Source: Luteimonas saliphila (GTDB lineage Bacteria > Pseudomonadota > Gammaproteobacteria > Xanthomonadales > Xanthomonadaceae). From it: a DNA stretch of 64,000 nucleotides. The translations under genes and the position numbers were made by a program. Location: NCBI RefSeq assembly GCF_016774335.1, contig NZ_JAETWA010000045.1:62001-126000 (forward strand), in the 5' to 3' direction. Shown here in pieces: positions 37,886-46,504 of this stretch. Below the pieces are notes generated by a model. The model saw only the letters and a list, made by a program, of their open reading frames with translations, was not told the origin of the DNA and ran no database searches. The number at the start of each line of letters is the position of its first letter. Position 1 is the first letter of the stretch.

Positions 37886-40800
37886 ATGAACATCACCGAG
37901 ATCTCCATCCGCCGGCCGGTCACCACGATCATGCTGTTCGTGTCGATGGTGGCGATCGGCCTGATCGCCTCGTTCCGGCTTCCGCTCGAAGCCGAGCCCG
38001 AAGCCACGATCCCGTTCTTCTTCGTGTCGCTGCCGTATGCGGGCTCCACCCCGGAAGAGGTGGAACGCAACATCCTGCGGCCGGTGGAGGAGGCGCTGGC
38101 GACGATGTCCGGCATCAAGACGATGCGTTCGCGCGCCAATGCCGAGGGCGGACAGATCCAGGTCGAGTTCAGCGACTGGGGACGCGACATCGCCATCGCC
38201 GCCTCCGAGGCGCGCGAGCGCATCGACGCGGTCCGGGACCAGTTGCCGGACGACTTCCGCCGTTACTACGTGCAGCGCTGGAGCACCAGCGATCGGGAGG
38301 CGCTGAGCCTGCGCCTGACCAGCGACGAGGACCTGACCGCGCGCGCCGACCTGATCGAGCGCAGCATCAAGCAGCGGCTCGAGCGCCTGCCCGGGGTGGC
38401 GCGCGTCGAAGTGGAGGGCGTGGCCCGGCAGGAGGTGCTGATCGCGCTCGACAAGGACCGGCTCAGCGCGCATGGCGTGGCCCTGAACGAACTGGTGCAG
38501 CGCCTGCAGGCGGCGAACTTCTCGGTCTCCGCGGGGCAGATCACCGAATCCGGCCGGCGCCTGCGCGTACAGCCGCGGGGCGAGCTGCAGGAACTGCAGG
38601 CGTTGCGCGACCTGCGGGTCGACGAGCGCGGCACGCGCCTGTCCGACATCGCCGGGGTCAGCCTGCAACCGCAGCGCATGAGCTACGTGCGGCAGATGGA
38701 GGGCAGGCCCAGCGTCGGGGTCGACGTCTACAAGGAACGCGCCGCGAACCTGGTGGACCTCTCGCGCGCGGTGCGCGCCGAGATCGCCGTGCTGGAGGAC
38801 GATCCGGCGATGCGCGGCGTCGGCATCGAGATCACCGACGACCAGGGCGAGGCGGTGACCGGCTCGCTGCTGGCGCTGGCCGAGGCGGGCGGCATCGGCC
38901 TGGCGCTGTCGATCATCGTGCTGTACGCGTTCCTGCGCCACTGGCCGTCCACGCTGATGGTCACGACCGCGATCCCGATCTGCTTCATCATGACCCTGGG
39001 CTTCATGTACTTCGCCGGCATCTCGCTCAACATCATCTCGATGATGGGCCTGCTGCTGGCGGTGGGCATGCTGGTCGACAATGCCGTGGTGGTGGTCGAG
39101 AGCATCTACCAGGAACGCGAGAAATACCCCGACAAGCCCTGGCTCGCCTCGATCATCGGCACCCGCCACGTCGCCATCGCGCTTTCGGCCGGCACCCTGT
39201 GCCACTGCGTCGTGTTCCTGCCGATGATGTTCGGCGAGCGCAACATCATCACCATTTACCTCACCCAGCTGGCCCTGACCATCTCGGTTTCCCTGCTGGC
39301 CTCGTGGCTGGTCGCGGTGAGCCTGATCCCGATGCTGTGCGCGCGGATGAAGACGCCGCCGGCGGTGAAGTCGCCGTTCATCACCCGCATGCAGAACCGC
39401 TATGCCCGCGTCCTGCGCTGGACGCTCGATCACCGCGGCTGGAGCGTCGCCGGCATCCTCGCGATCTCGCTGCTGAGCGTCTACCCGATGATGAACACCA
39501 AGGGCGGCGGCGACGACGGCGACCCGAGCCAGGTCAACATCTTCTACCAGTGGAAGGGCGCCTATTCGAAGGAGGAGATGGGCAGGGAGGTCGCGCGGGT
39601 CGAGCGGTACGTCAACGCCAACCGCGAGGAGTTCCGGATCGAGAAGGTCTACAGCCGCTACAGCGAACAGGGCTGGGCCTCGACGCGACTGTTCCTCGAC
39701 GTCGAGGACCGCGCATTGAGCCTGCAGATCCAGGAGAAGATCCGCGAGGGCCTGCCGCAGTCGGCGCGCGCCAAGATCGGCCTCGGCTGGCCGGGCGGCA
39801 TGGGCAACGAGGGCGAGGGGATCCGCTTCAGCCTGATCGGCGATTCCACCCAGGTGCTGATGGAACTGGCGGCCGACATCGTGCCGATGCTCGGGCGCAA
39901 CGAGAAACTGCGCGACGTGCGCGTGGACACCGGCGACGCCAACACCGAGCTGTCGGTGCGCGTGGACCGCGAGCGCGCTGCGGCCTACGGCTTCAGCGCA
40001 CAGGAGGTGGCGCAGTTCGTCGGCATGGCGCTGCGCGGATCGTCGCTTCGCGACTTCCACCGGGGGGACGTCGAGATCCCGGTCAACGTCCGCTTCGCCG
40101 GTTCCGACGACTACGGCATCGAGGACCTGTCGGGCTTCATGGTGCGCGCCCCCAACGGCACCCAGGTGCCGCTGCTGGCGATGGTGGATGTCGGGCTCAA
40201 TCCGGCGTCGACCTCGATCCAGCGGCTGAACCGCCAGACGATGCTGAGCATCGAGGCCGGCATCGCCAAGGACGTCCCGATGGACGAGGCGCGCAAGGCG
40301 ATCGAAGCCGCGCTGGACGGCATGGAGTTCCCGCCCGGCTACGGCTACACCTTCTCCGGGATGGGCTTCAACATCAATTTCGACGGCATGGACCAGATGT
40401 TGCGCGCGATCATGATCGCGCTGGTGCTGATGCTGGTGATCATGGCCGCGGTGTTCGAATCGCTGCTGTTCCCGACCGCGATCATGTCCTGCGTGCTGTT
40501 CTCGATCTTCGGGGTGTACTGGCTGTTCTGGATCACCGGCACCGAGATGAACATCATGGCGGTGATCGGCATCCTGGTGCTGATGGGCGTGGTGGTGAAC
40601 AACGGCATCGTGATGATCGAGCACATCAACAACCTGCGTCGGCGCGGCCTGCCGCGCACAGAGGCGCTGGTCGAAGGCAGTCGCGAGCGCTTGCGTCCGA
40701 TCCTGATGACGATGGGCACCGCGATCCTGGCGATGATCCCGATCGGACTCAACACCGATACCGCCGACGGCATGCCGCCGTACTACCCGATGGCGCGCGC

Positions 40801-40969
40801 GATCGCCGGCGGCCTGGCGTTCTCGACCGTGGTCAGCCTGCTGTTCCTGCCCACGATCTACGCGCTGCTCGACGACCTGCGCACGGGCACCGCGCGGGTG
40901 GTCCGTCGTGCGCGCGGCCGCAAGGCCGCGCGCACGGCGCCGGCGGTGGCGGGGCTTCGCGCCGAATAG
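37886..40969 (+). CDS. RND-family efflux permease, subunit 2 (incomplete proton relay)
   Basis: A 1027-residue RND permease, only distantly like its upstream neighbour. The helix 4 motif reads AVGMLVDNAVVVVES, so the first Asp (398) is kept but the second is Asn399; the helix 10 Lys is replaced by Asn905 in GVVVNNGIVMIEH. Against AcrB (Asp407, Asp408, Lys940), two of the three relay residues are missing. With subunit 1 it may form a mixed trimer, as MdtB and MdtC do, leaving proton transport to subunit 1; that is inference. The operon is adaptor-permease-permease. Confidence 0.95.
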   Translation: MNITEISIRRPVTTIMLFVSMVAIGLIASFRLPLEAEPEATIPFFFVSLPYAGSTPEEVERNILRPVEEALATMSGIKTMRSRANAEGGQIQVEFSDWGRDIAIAASEARERIDAVRDQLPDDFRRYYVQRWSTSDREALSLRLTSDEDLTARADLIERSIKQRLERLPGVARVEVEGVARQEVLIALDKDRLSAHGVALNELVQRLQAANFSVSAGQITESGRRLRVQPRGELQELQALRDLRVDERGTRLSDIAGVSLQPQRMSYVRQMEGRPSVGVDVYKERAANLVDLSRAVRAEIAVLEDDPAMRGVGIEITDDQGEAVTGSLLALAEAGGIGLALSIIVLYAFLRHWPSTLMVTTAIPICFIMTLGFMYFAGISLNIISMMGLLLAVGMLVDNAVVVVESIYQEREKYPDKPWLASIIGTRHVAIALSAGTLCHCVVFLPMMFGERNIITIYLTQLALTISVSLLASWLVAVSLIPMLCARMKTPPAVKSPFITRMQNRYARVLRWTLDHRGWSVAGILAISLLSVYPMMNTKGGGDDGDPSQVNIFYQWKGAYSKEEMGREVARVERYVNANREEFRIEKVYSRYSEQGWASTRLFLDVEDRALSLQIQEKIREGLPQSARAKIGLGWPGGMGNEGEGIRFSLIGDSTQVLMELAADIVPMLGRNEKLRDVRVDTGDANTELSVRVDRERAAAYGFSAQEVAQFVGMALRGSSLRDFHRGDVEIPVNVRFAGSDDYGIEDLSGFMVRAPNGTQVPLLAMVDVGLNPASTSIQRLNRQTMLSIEAGIAKDVPMDEARKAIEAALDGMEFPPGYGYTFSGMGFNINFDGMDQMLRAIMIALVLMLVIMAAVFESLLFPTAIMSCVLFSIFGVYWLFWITGTEMNIMAVIGILVLMGVVVNNGIVMIEHINNLRRRGLPRTEALVEGSRERLRPILMTMGTAILAMIPIGLNTDTADGMPPYYPMARAIAGGLAFSTVVSLLFLPTIYALLDDLRTGTARVVRRARGRKAARTAPAVAGLRAE

Positions 40970-41041
40970 CCCGGCGCGCGTCCCGCGGTCGTTCCGCCGC
41001 TGTCGGCGGCAGCGCGATGTCCGCTTCCAGGGAGTCGCAAC

Positions 41042-41758
41042 ATGCAGTACGCGCTCATCGAGATCGCTGTCCACCTCGCCGTGATCGGCCTGCTCGCCGG
41101 TGTCGCCGCGCTGGCGCCAGGGGTGCGGTTACGCCCCGGCTGGCTGGCGCTCGCACTGGTGCTGATGCTGCTGCGCGATGCGATGGTGCTGCGCGGCTAC
41201 GGCCTGGTGCCCGACCTGCTGCCCGGCAGCGACTGGAACTGGACCGGCAAGCTGCTCGCCACCGCGGTCCTGCTGGGCGTGGCCGCACTGCCGTGGTTCG
41301 GCCTGCGGCGCTGTGGCGCGACCCTGCGGCAGGCACCGGGCTCGGCGCCGGCATGGATCGCGTTCGCGGTGCTGGCGGTCGCGATCTTCGCGCTCGCGTT
41401 CCACTATCGGGACGGGCCCGACGGACTCGACACCATCCTTTTCCAGTGGACCATGCCCGGCCTCGAGGAAGAGCTGTTCTACCGCGGCGTGCTGCTGCTG
41501 GCCCTCGATGAGGCGCTGGATGCCGGCGACAGGCGGCGCTTCGCCGGCATCGGCATCGGCGGTGTGCTCGCCACCATCGCCTTCGGCCTCGGACACGCGC
41601 TGTTCTACCGCGCCGGAGGCCTGTCCTTCGATGCGATGGCATTCGCCATGACCGCAGTGCCCGCGCTGCTGCTGGTCTGGTTCCGGGTGCGGACGGGCAG
41701 CCTGCTGCTGCCGGTGCTGGCGCACAACGTCGCCAACGGCGCGTTCACCGTGCTGTGA
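41042..41758 (+). CDS. CPBP-family intramembrane metalloprotease
   Basis: A 238-residue protein with about seven helices and the CPBP (CAAX protease and bacteriocin-processing) motifs: EExxxR as Glu143-Glu144...Arg148 in EEELFYRGVLL, FGLGHALFYR, and HNVANGAF near the end. These form a metal site within the membrane. Bacterial members mature or degrade small membrane peptides, or give immunity to bacteriocins; the substrate here is unknown. It stands 72 bp after the RND operon on the same strand and converges with the TraB gene. Confidence 0.92.
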   Translation: MQYALIEIAVHLAVIGLLAGVAALAPGVRLRPGWLALALVLMLLRDAMVLRGYGLVPDLLPGSDWNWTGKLLATAVLLGVAALPWFGLRRCGATLRQAPGSAPAWIAFAVLAVAIFALAFHYRDGPDGLDTILFQWTMPGLEEELFYRGVLLLALDEALDAGDRRRFAGIGIGGVLATIAFGLGHALFYRAGGLSFDAMAFAMTAVPALLLVWFRVRTGSLLLPVLAHNVANGAFTVL

Positions 41759-41837
41759 CTCGTGCCAGCGGGCCGGGCGTGCGCCGGGCCAAGGCGCCAT
41801 GCCCGAACCCGGTGGCGTACCGAACGGGGAGGGACGG

Positions 41838-43070
41838 TCAGCCGAACAGGCGCGCCAGCATGCGCGCGCCGCCGGTCCACACGCCGATCGCGGTGCCGAG
41901 CGAGGTCAGGAAGAAGTTCACCAGCACGCGCGCGACCCGGTTGCGCCACCAGCCGCGCACCGTGTTCACGTCCTGGCGCAGGGCCATGAAGTCGGCGTAG
42001 GTCGGCTTGCGCACCCAGGCCTCGATCACGGCGCTGACGGTGCCGGAGGCCAGCGCCGGATGCAGCGGCGTGAACGGCGAGGACACGAACGCGCCGAGGA
42101 TGCTGAGCGGATGGCCGCCGGCGACGAGGCAACCGAGCGCGCCGAGCCCACCGGTCCACAACACCCAGTACAGCAGCAGGTCGGCGCCGACGTCGAAACC
42201 GCCGGTGGCGAAGCCCCAGGCGAATCCGGCGAGCAGGAACACGCCGATGCAGATTTCCAGCACCGGCAGCTTCGACTTGGGCTTCACCGCCTCGAGCGCC
42301 GCGGTGACCGCGTCGGGCGTCGCGTCGTCCTCGCGCAGGTGCCGCGCCAGTCCGTCGAGGTGACCGGCGCCGACCACGGCGAGCACCTCGCGCGCATTCC
42401 CTGCGGTCGCACGCAGGCGCGCGGCCATGTAGCGGTCGCGTTCGGCGATCAGCGCGTCGTACAGCTCGGGCGTCTGTTCGGCGAACTCGCTGAAGCTGGC
42501 CTGCAGCATGTCGCCCTGCTTGAGCTTCTCGATGTCGTGCTCGGCGACCTCGTCGTCGACGATCAGGCCGGCGACCAGACCGCCGCCGAGCTTGGCGCGC
42601 TGCCACCAGCCGAGCCGCTGCAGCGCGCGGCGGAAGGTCAGGCCGACGTCGCGGTCGATCAGGTGCGTCGGCAGGCCGCGTGCGCGCGCATCCTCCACCG
42701 CGGCCTTCAGTTCCGCGCCAGGCTCGATGCCGAGTTGCTCGGCGAGCCGGCGTTGGTAGCTGGCCATCGCGAGGTTGGCGGCGAACAGCGGGGTCTTGCC
42801 CTCGCGCAGCACCTTGACCAGGTCGAGCCTGGCGAGCGCTTCGGGATCGCTGATCGCGTCCAGGCGCTGCTCGTCCAGCTCGACGCCCACCGCGTCGAAG
42901 CCGCCCTCGGCGATCGCGGCGCGTACCGCGTCGACGCTGGCACGGGAGACGTGCGCGGTGCCCAGCAGGGTGTAGCGCACGCCATCGCGCTCGACGATGG
43001 CGTGAGGTTGCGCGCGCCAGTCGGCTTCGGCGGCGGGGGCTTCGTGTTCGCTCAACGGAAGGGTCCGCAT
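41838..43070 (-). CDS. TraB/PrgY-family membrane protein
   Basis: A 410-residue protein. Residues 20-230 form the TraB/GumN (Tiki-like) domain: YTLLGTAHVSRASVDAVRAA, AVGVELDEQRLDAI, and VLAVVGAGHLDGLARHL, with the conserved GTAH and GxxH that in Tiki proteases bind metal. The C-terminal 150 residues hold three to four helices (for example LEICIGVFLLAGFAWGF). Enterococcal TraB/PrgY limits a peptide pheromone; here a membrane protease-like role is possible. The ATG at 43070 begins MRTLPLSEHEAP. The hairpin of the upstream gene lies just before it. Confidence 0.9.
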   Translation of the reverse strand: MRTLPLSEHEAPAAEADWRAQPHAIVERDGVRYTLLGTAHVSRASVDAVRAAIAEGGFDAVGVELDEQRLDAISDPEALARLDLVKVLREGKTPLFAANLAMASYQRRLAEQLGIEPGAELKAAVEDARARGLPTHLIDRDVGLTFRRALQRLGWWQRAKLGGGLVAGLIVDDEVAEHDIEKLKQGDMLQASFSEFAEQTPELYDALIAERDRYMAARLRATAGNAREVLAVVGAGHLDGLARHLREDDATPDAVTAALEAVKPKSKLPVLEICIGVFLLAGFAWGFATGGFDVGADLLLYWVLWTGGLGALGCLVAGGHPLSILGAFVSSPFTPLHPALASGTVSAVIEAWVRKPTYADFMALRQDVNTVRGWWRNRVARVLVNFFLTSLGTAIGVWTGGARMLARLFG

Positions 43071-43092
43071 GGAGGGGGTCGGTACCGACAAC

Positions 43093-43118
43093 AAGACGGC
43101 GCCTTGCGGCGCCGTCTT
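43093..43118 (-). terminator. intrinsic terminator after the alpha/beta hydrolase gene
   Basis: A perfect 11-bp stem (AAGACGGCGCC / GGCGCCGTCTT) with a 4-base loop. On the minus strand it runs into TTGTTGTCGG. It lies 71 bp past the hydrolase stop and 22 bp before the TraB start, so it separates the two units. Confidence 0.75.
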
Positions 43119-43188
43119 CGGTACTGGGGACAGGGTAGTGCCTTGCGCGCGGCAGGGAAAGCAGGGTCGGCGCGCCCGAGGACCGTGT

Positions 43189-44271
43189 TCACCCAGGTCG
43201 TGGAGTCCGCCGGCAGACGCCCGCGGACGCGTAGTCCCGGTCGAGTTCGCTGCGCGCGTCCGCAGGTGTGGCGGGCCGCGCCGCGGAATGGCCTTGCGAC
43301 ATGAACCGGGCGATGTCCGACACCACCGATGGATCGCGCAGCAGCCGCCGATGTCCGAGCCCGTCGGTGCCGACCAGTTGTGCGTCGGGCCAGGCCTGCG
43401 CCACCGCGCGCCCGTGGAAGAAGGGCACGTCGCGGTCCCCACGGTCGTGCACGACCAGCAGCGGCGGCAGCGCGCGCAGGCGCGCGAGACCGGGCATGTC
43501 GAAATCGGTCCATGGACGGGCGAATCGGGCTTCGACGCTCGCACGGAAACGTGCGGTCACCGCCGGGCTGGCCCCGATCGCGCGGCCGAACGGCTCGATC
43601 GCGGCGGAGGGCAGGGCGAACGGCGCGACGAACGCGATCCGTCCCGGACCCGTCCAGCCGTCGCGCAGGGCCAGTGCGGTGGCAGTGCAGCCACCCGAAT
43701 GCGCGACCACGCCTGCCAGCGGTCCGACCCCGGCGGCGACCACCCTCAGCGCGTCGGCGATCTCCAGCATGCTCACCCGGTGGCCCCCGAGACGGCTGGG
43801 ATCGGAGCGGCCATGCGCCGGCGCGTCGAAGGCGACCACCCGCAAGCCGCGCGCGAGCAGGGGTTCGACCAGCGCGTGCATCTGCCCGGCATGGCCGCCC
43901 CAGCCGTGGACCAGCAGCACCGTCGGAGCTCGTCCCCACGACCAGGCCTCGACACGCCGGCCATGCACGCGGAACGCGAGCGCCTCGCCATGGGCGAGGC
44001 AGGCGTTGGCATCGGGTCGAGGCTTCGTCCTGGGCGCCGAGAACCAGATCCGGTCGAACAGCGCGGCCGCGCGTTCCGGCGACACCCGGGAGAGCACGCG
44101 CATGGCGCCGCGCAGGGCGGACATGCGCCAGCTGCTCCCTAGCCATGACGCCTGGGTGGTCGGGGTGTCGGCGACCGGCGTGGCCAGCCCGGCGGTGTCG
44201 ATCGGATCAAGGGTGCCGTCCAAATTTTCGGAACGAACGATCGTGCTATTTTGTGTGTCCAGAACATCCAT
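43189..44271 (-). CDS. alpha/beta hydrolase
   Basis: A 360-residue hydrolase. Seen: the oxyanion motif LLVHGWGGHAGQM, DAPAHGRSD, the nucleophile elbow VVAHSGGCTAT (His-Ser-Gly-Gly), catalytic Asp in HDRGDRDVPF and His in GLGHRRLL. The first 85 residues, including SALRGAMRVLSRVSPERAAA, are an extra N-terminal segment that may bind membrane. It starts 25 bp after the TetR gene and is probably co-transcribed and controlled by it. A copy of the regulator's putative operator lies within its first 15 codons. The substrate is unknown; related genes act on acyl esters. Confidence 0.88.
   Translation of the reverse strand: MDVLDTQNSTIVRSENLDGTLDPIDTAGLATPVADTPTTQASWLGSSWRMSALRGAMRVLSRVSPERAAALFDRIWFSAPRTKPRPDANACLAHGEALAFRVHGRRVEAWSWGRAPTVLLVHGWGGHAGQMHALVEPLLARGLRVVAFDAPAHGRSDPSRLGGHRVSMLEIADALRVVAAGVGPLAGVVAHSGGCTATALALRDGWTGPGRIAFVAPFALPSAAIEPFGRAIGASPAVTARFRASVEARFARPWTDFDMPGLARLRALPPLLVVHDRGDRDVPFFHGRAVAQAWPDAQLVGTDGLGHRRLLRDPSVVSDIARFMSQGHSAARPATPADARSELDRDYASAGVCRRTPRPG
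44233..44247. promoter_or_regulatory. putative TetR operator copy inside the hydrolase gene
   Basis: ACGAACGATCGTGCT, matching 14 of 15 bases of the site upstream of the tetR gene (44920-44934), in the opposite orientation. It contains the palindrome ACGATCGT. Confidence 0.45.
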
Positions 44272-44296
44272 GCCAGGGTCCTCTCGGGTTCGGCGA

Positions 44297-44902
44297 TCAG
44301 GCGGTGGGGGCGTAGCTGCGAAGCAGCCGTTCGAACGCGCGGAACCCGCGTGCGGCCGCTTCGGTGTAGCCGGTGAGCCCGGCGTCGTGATGGACCGCGA
44401 GCGCGATCGCGTAGATCTCGAAGGCGACCTGGCCCGGCTCGGTGTCGGCGGCGAGCTCGCCGCTGTCGATCGCCAGCTGCACGGCCCTGGCCAGCTGGTC
44501 GCGCCAGTCCGATTCCTGCTGCAGCACGCGGTCGCGGATCGGGCCGGGGCGGTCGTCGTATTCGCTGGCGGCGGCCAGGAACAGGCAGCCGCCATCGTCC
44601 TCGTGGCGGACCCATTCGGCCCAGTTGGCGAAGATCGCGCGCAGTCGCGGCAGGCCGCGCTTCTCGCGCAGCGCCGGGACCAGCACGTCGCGGATGAACA
44701 GTTCGCCGCCGAGGTCGAGCGTGGCGAGCTGCAGTTCCTCGCGCGAGCCGAAGTGGGCGAACACCCCGCTCTTGGACATGCCGACCTGCTCGGCGACCCC
44801 ACCGATGGTGAGGCCTTCGAGGCCGTTGACGCAGGCCAGCGCGTAGGAACGCGCGAGGATGGCCTCGCGCGTGGTGGCACCCTTCGTGGGGGAGGGCGTC
44901 AT
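44297..44902 (-). CDS. TetR-family transcriptional regulator (upstream of alpha/beta hydrolase)
   Basis: A 201-residue repressor. Helix-turn-helix at about 15-60 (TREAILARSYALACVNGLEG, LTIGGVAEQVGMSKSGVFAHFGSREEL), then a helical ligand-binding domain of the TetR_C_6/YxaF-like type (FLAAASEYDDRPGPIRDRV). The ATG at 44902 is preferred over a GTG two codons upstream. The 37-bp gap before it holds a dyad that is repeated near the hydrolase start, consistent with autoregulation and control of the hydrolase. Confidence 0.92.
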   Translation of the reverse strand: MTPSPTKGATTREAILARSYALACVNGLEGLTIGGVAEQVGMSKSGVFAHFGSREELQLATLDLGGELFIRDVLVPALREKRGLPRLRAIFANWAEWVRHEDDGGCLFLAAASEYDDRPGPIRDRVLQQESDWRDQLARAVQLAIDSGELAADTEPGQVAFEIYAIALAVHHDAGLTGYTEAAARGFRAFERLLRSYAPTA

Positions 44903-44919
44903 GAGCACGCCCCTATAAA

Positions 44920-44934
44920 AGCACGACCGTTCGT
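44920..44934. promoter_or_regulatory. putative TetR operator in the tetR upstream gap
   Basis: Plus strand AGCACGACCGTTCGT, i.e. ACGAACGGTCGTGCT on the transcribed strand, followed there by TTTTATAGG. It fills most of the 37-bp gap between the PAT-family gene and tetR. Confidence 0.5.
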
Positions 44935-44939
44935 ATCGA

Positions 44940-45476
44940 TCAAGTGCCGGACCCCGGGTCTTCTCCGGCCGCCGTCGACGCGCCCGGGCCCAGCGGGCGC
45001 TGCATGAACACGGTGTCGAGCCAGCGCCCGTGCTTCCAGGCGATCCCCGGCATGGTCCCGGTGTGCACGAAGCCGTAGCGCTCGTGCAGCCGGATCGAGG
45101 CGGTGTTGGTCGGTTCGCCGATAACCGCGATCATCTGCCGGTAGCCGCGCGCCTGACAGGCCTCGATCAGTGCCGCGAGCAGGGCTGCGCCGATGCCGCG
45201 CCCCTGCGCACCGGTCGCGACGTAGACCGAATTCTCCACCGTGAACCGGTACCCCAGCCGCGCGCGGAAGCTGCCCGCATACGCGTAGCCGGCGACCCTG
45301 CCGTCCAGCTCCGCAACGAGATAGGGGAAACCGCCCTCCACGATCGCCCGCATGCGGCGACCCATCTCCGCCTCGTCGGGCACGTCGTATTCGTAGGTGT
45401 TGACGCGTTCGCGGACTTCGTCTGCGTAGATGACGGCGATCGCGGGAATGTCGGCGTCGGTCGCCGCTCGGATCAT
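44940..45476 (-). CDS. PAT-family GNAT N-acetyltransferase
   Basis: A 178-residue GNAT protein resembling phosphinothricin acetyltransferases. Seen: MIRAATDADIPAIAVIYAD, FPYLVAELDGRVAGYAYAG, FTVENSVYVATGAQGRGIG (acetyl-CoA loop), IAVIGEPTNTASIRLHERYG and PGIAWKHGRWLDTVFMQR, all in PAT order. Most chromosomal PAT-like proteins act on methionine sulfoximine, methionine sulfone or other amines rather than the herbicide. The gene lies 14 bp after aguB, so it may be part of the agmatine operon. Confidence 0.9.
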   Translation of the reverse strand: MIRAATDADIPAIAVIYADEVRERVNTYEYDVPDEAEMGRRMRAIVEGGFPYLVAELDGRVAGYAYAGSFRARLGYRFTVENSVYVATGAQGRGIGAALLAALIEACQARGYRQMIAVIGEPTNTASIRLHERYGFVHTGTMPGIAWKHGRWLDTVFMQRPLGPGASTAAGEDPGSGT

Positions 45477-45490
45477 CGATGGCACAGGAG

Positions 45491-46375
45491 TCAGTCCAGA
45501 TAGCGTTTGAGCAGGCCGTCGTAGGCATCGATGCGGCGGTCGCGCAGGAACGGCCAGATCCTCCGCACATGCTCGCTGCGGGCGAGGTCGACCTCGGCCA
45601 GGAGCACGGTAGCTTCCGCCCCGGCCTCGGCGATGAACTCGCCCTGCGGCCCCAGCACGTGGCTGTTGCCCCAGAAATCGATCCCGCTCGCGCCGATCGG
45701 CGAAGGTTCGTGGCCGACGCGGTTGCAGGAGAGCACGGGCAGGCCGTTGGCGACCGCGTGGCCGCGATGGCTCAACACCCAGGCATCGCGCTGGCGGGTC
45801 TTCTCGGCCGGGTCGTCGTCCGGGTCCCAGCCGATCGCCGTGGGATAGAGCAGCAGCTCCGCACCGGCCAGCGCCATCAGCCGCGCGCCTTCCGGATACC
45901 ACTGGTCCCAGCACACCAGTACGCCCAGGCGGCCGACCGAGGTGTCGATCGGCTGGAAGCCGAGGTCCCCGGGGGTGAAGTAGAACTTCTCGTAGAACCC
46001 CGGATCGTCCGGGATGTGCATCTTGCGGTACCTGCCGGCGACGCTGCCGTCGCGTTCCAGCACCACCGCGGTGTTGTGGTATAGGCCCGCGGCGCGCCGT
46101 TCGAACAACGAGGCGACCAGCACCACGCCATGCCGTTTCGCCAGCCTGCCGAGGCGCTCGGTGCTGGGGCCGGGTACCGGCTCGGCGAGGTCGAACTCGG
46201 CCACCGACTCGTGCTGGCAGAAGTAGCAGCCGTTGTGCAGTTCCTGCAGCAGGACCAACTGCGCGCCGGACCTCGCGGCCTCGGCGACGCGGGCTTCGAT
46301 CACGGAGAGGTTGGCGTCGGCATCGCCGTGGTTGCGCTCCTGGATCAGCGCGACGGGCAGGGTCCTGGTCTTCAT
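45491..46375 (-). CDS. aguB: N-carbamoylputrescine amidase AguB
   Basis: A 294-residue nitrilase-family amidase that hydrolyses N-carbamoylputrescine to putrescine, CO2 and ammonia. Catalytic triad: Glu in LVLLQELHNGCYFC, Lys in RYRKMHIPDDPGFYEKFYF, Cys in VLVCWDQWYPEGARL; the FYEKFYFTPGD and NRVGHEP blocks are typical of AguB. ATG at 46375 is preferred over a GTG two codons upstream. It follows aguA by 129 bp and completes the agmatine route to putrescine. Confidence 0.96.
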   Translation of the reverse strand: MKTRTLPVALIQERNHGDADANLSVIEARVAEAARSGAQLVLLQELHNGCYFCQHESVAEFDLAEPVPGPSTERLGRLAKRHGVVLVASLFERRAAGLYHNTAVVLERDGSVAGRYRKMHIPDDPGFYEKFYFTPGDLGFQPIDTSVGRLGVLVCWDQWYPEGARLMALAGAELLLYPTAIGWDPDDDPAEKTRQRDAWVLSHRGHAVANGLPVLSCNRVGHEPSPIGASGIDFWGNSHVLGPQGEFIAEAGAEATVLLAEVDLARSEHVRRIWPFLRDRRIDAYDGLLKRYLD

Positions 46376-46504
46376 CGGCACATTGTAGGGCGCGGCCTCG
46401 CCCGCCGGCAGCTACGTCGCTCCGCCCTGTTCAAGGACCTGCGCCGGCCCCTCGCAGCGATGTTCCCTCGCGGTGCAGACGCCCCTGGAACCCAGAACGG
46501 CTTC

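Noticed and set aside
34237-41074. Reading frames of more than 1100 codons opposite the RND permeases
   Set aside because: His/Arg/Gln-rich antisense frames typical of GC-rich transmembrane genes; the plus strand has clear RND proteins.
41042-41758. CPBP protease as a bacteriocin immunity gene
   Set aside because: No small peptide precursor, ABC exporter or double-glycine leader was seen nearby.
43093-43118. Operator or attachment site formed by the perfect 26-bp palindrome before the TraB gene
   Set aside because: Its place after the hydrolase stop and the T-rich sequence that follows on the minus strand fit a simple intrinsic terminator.
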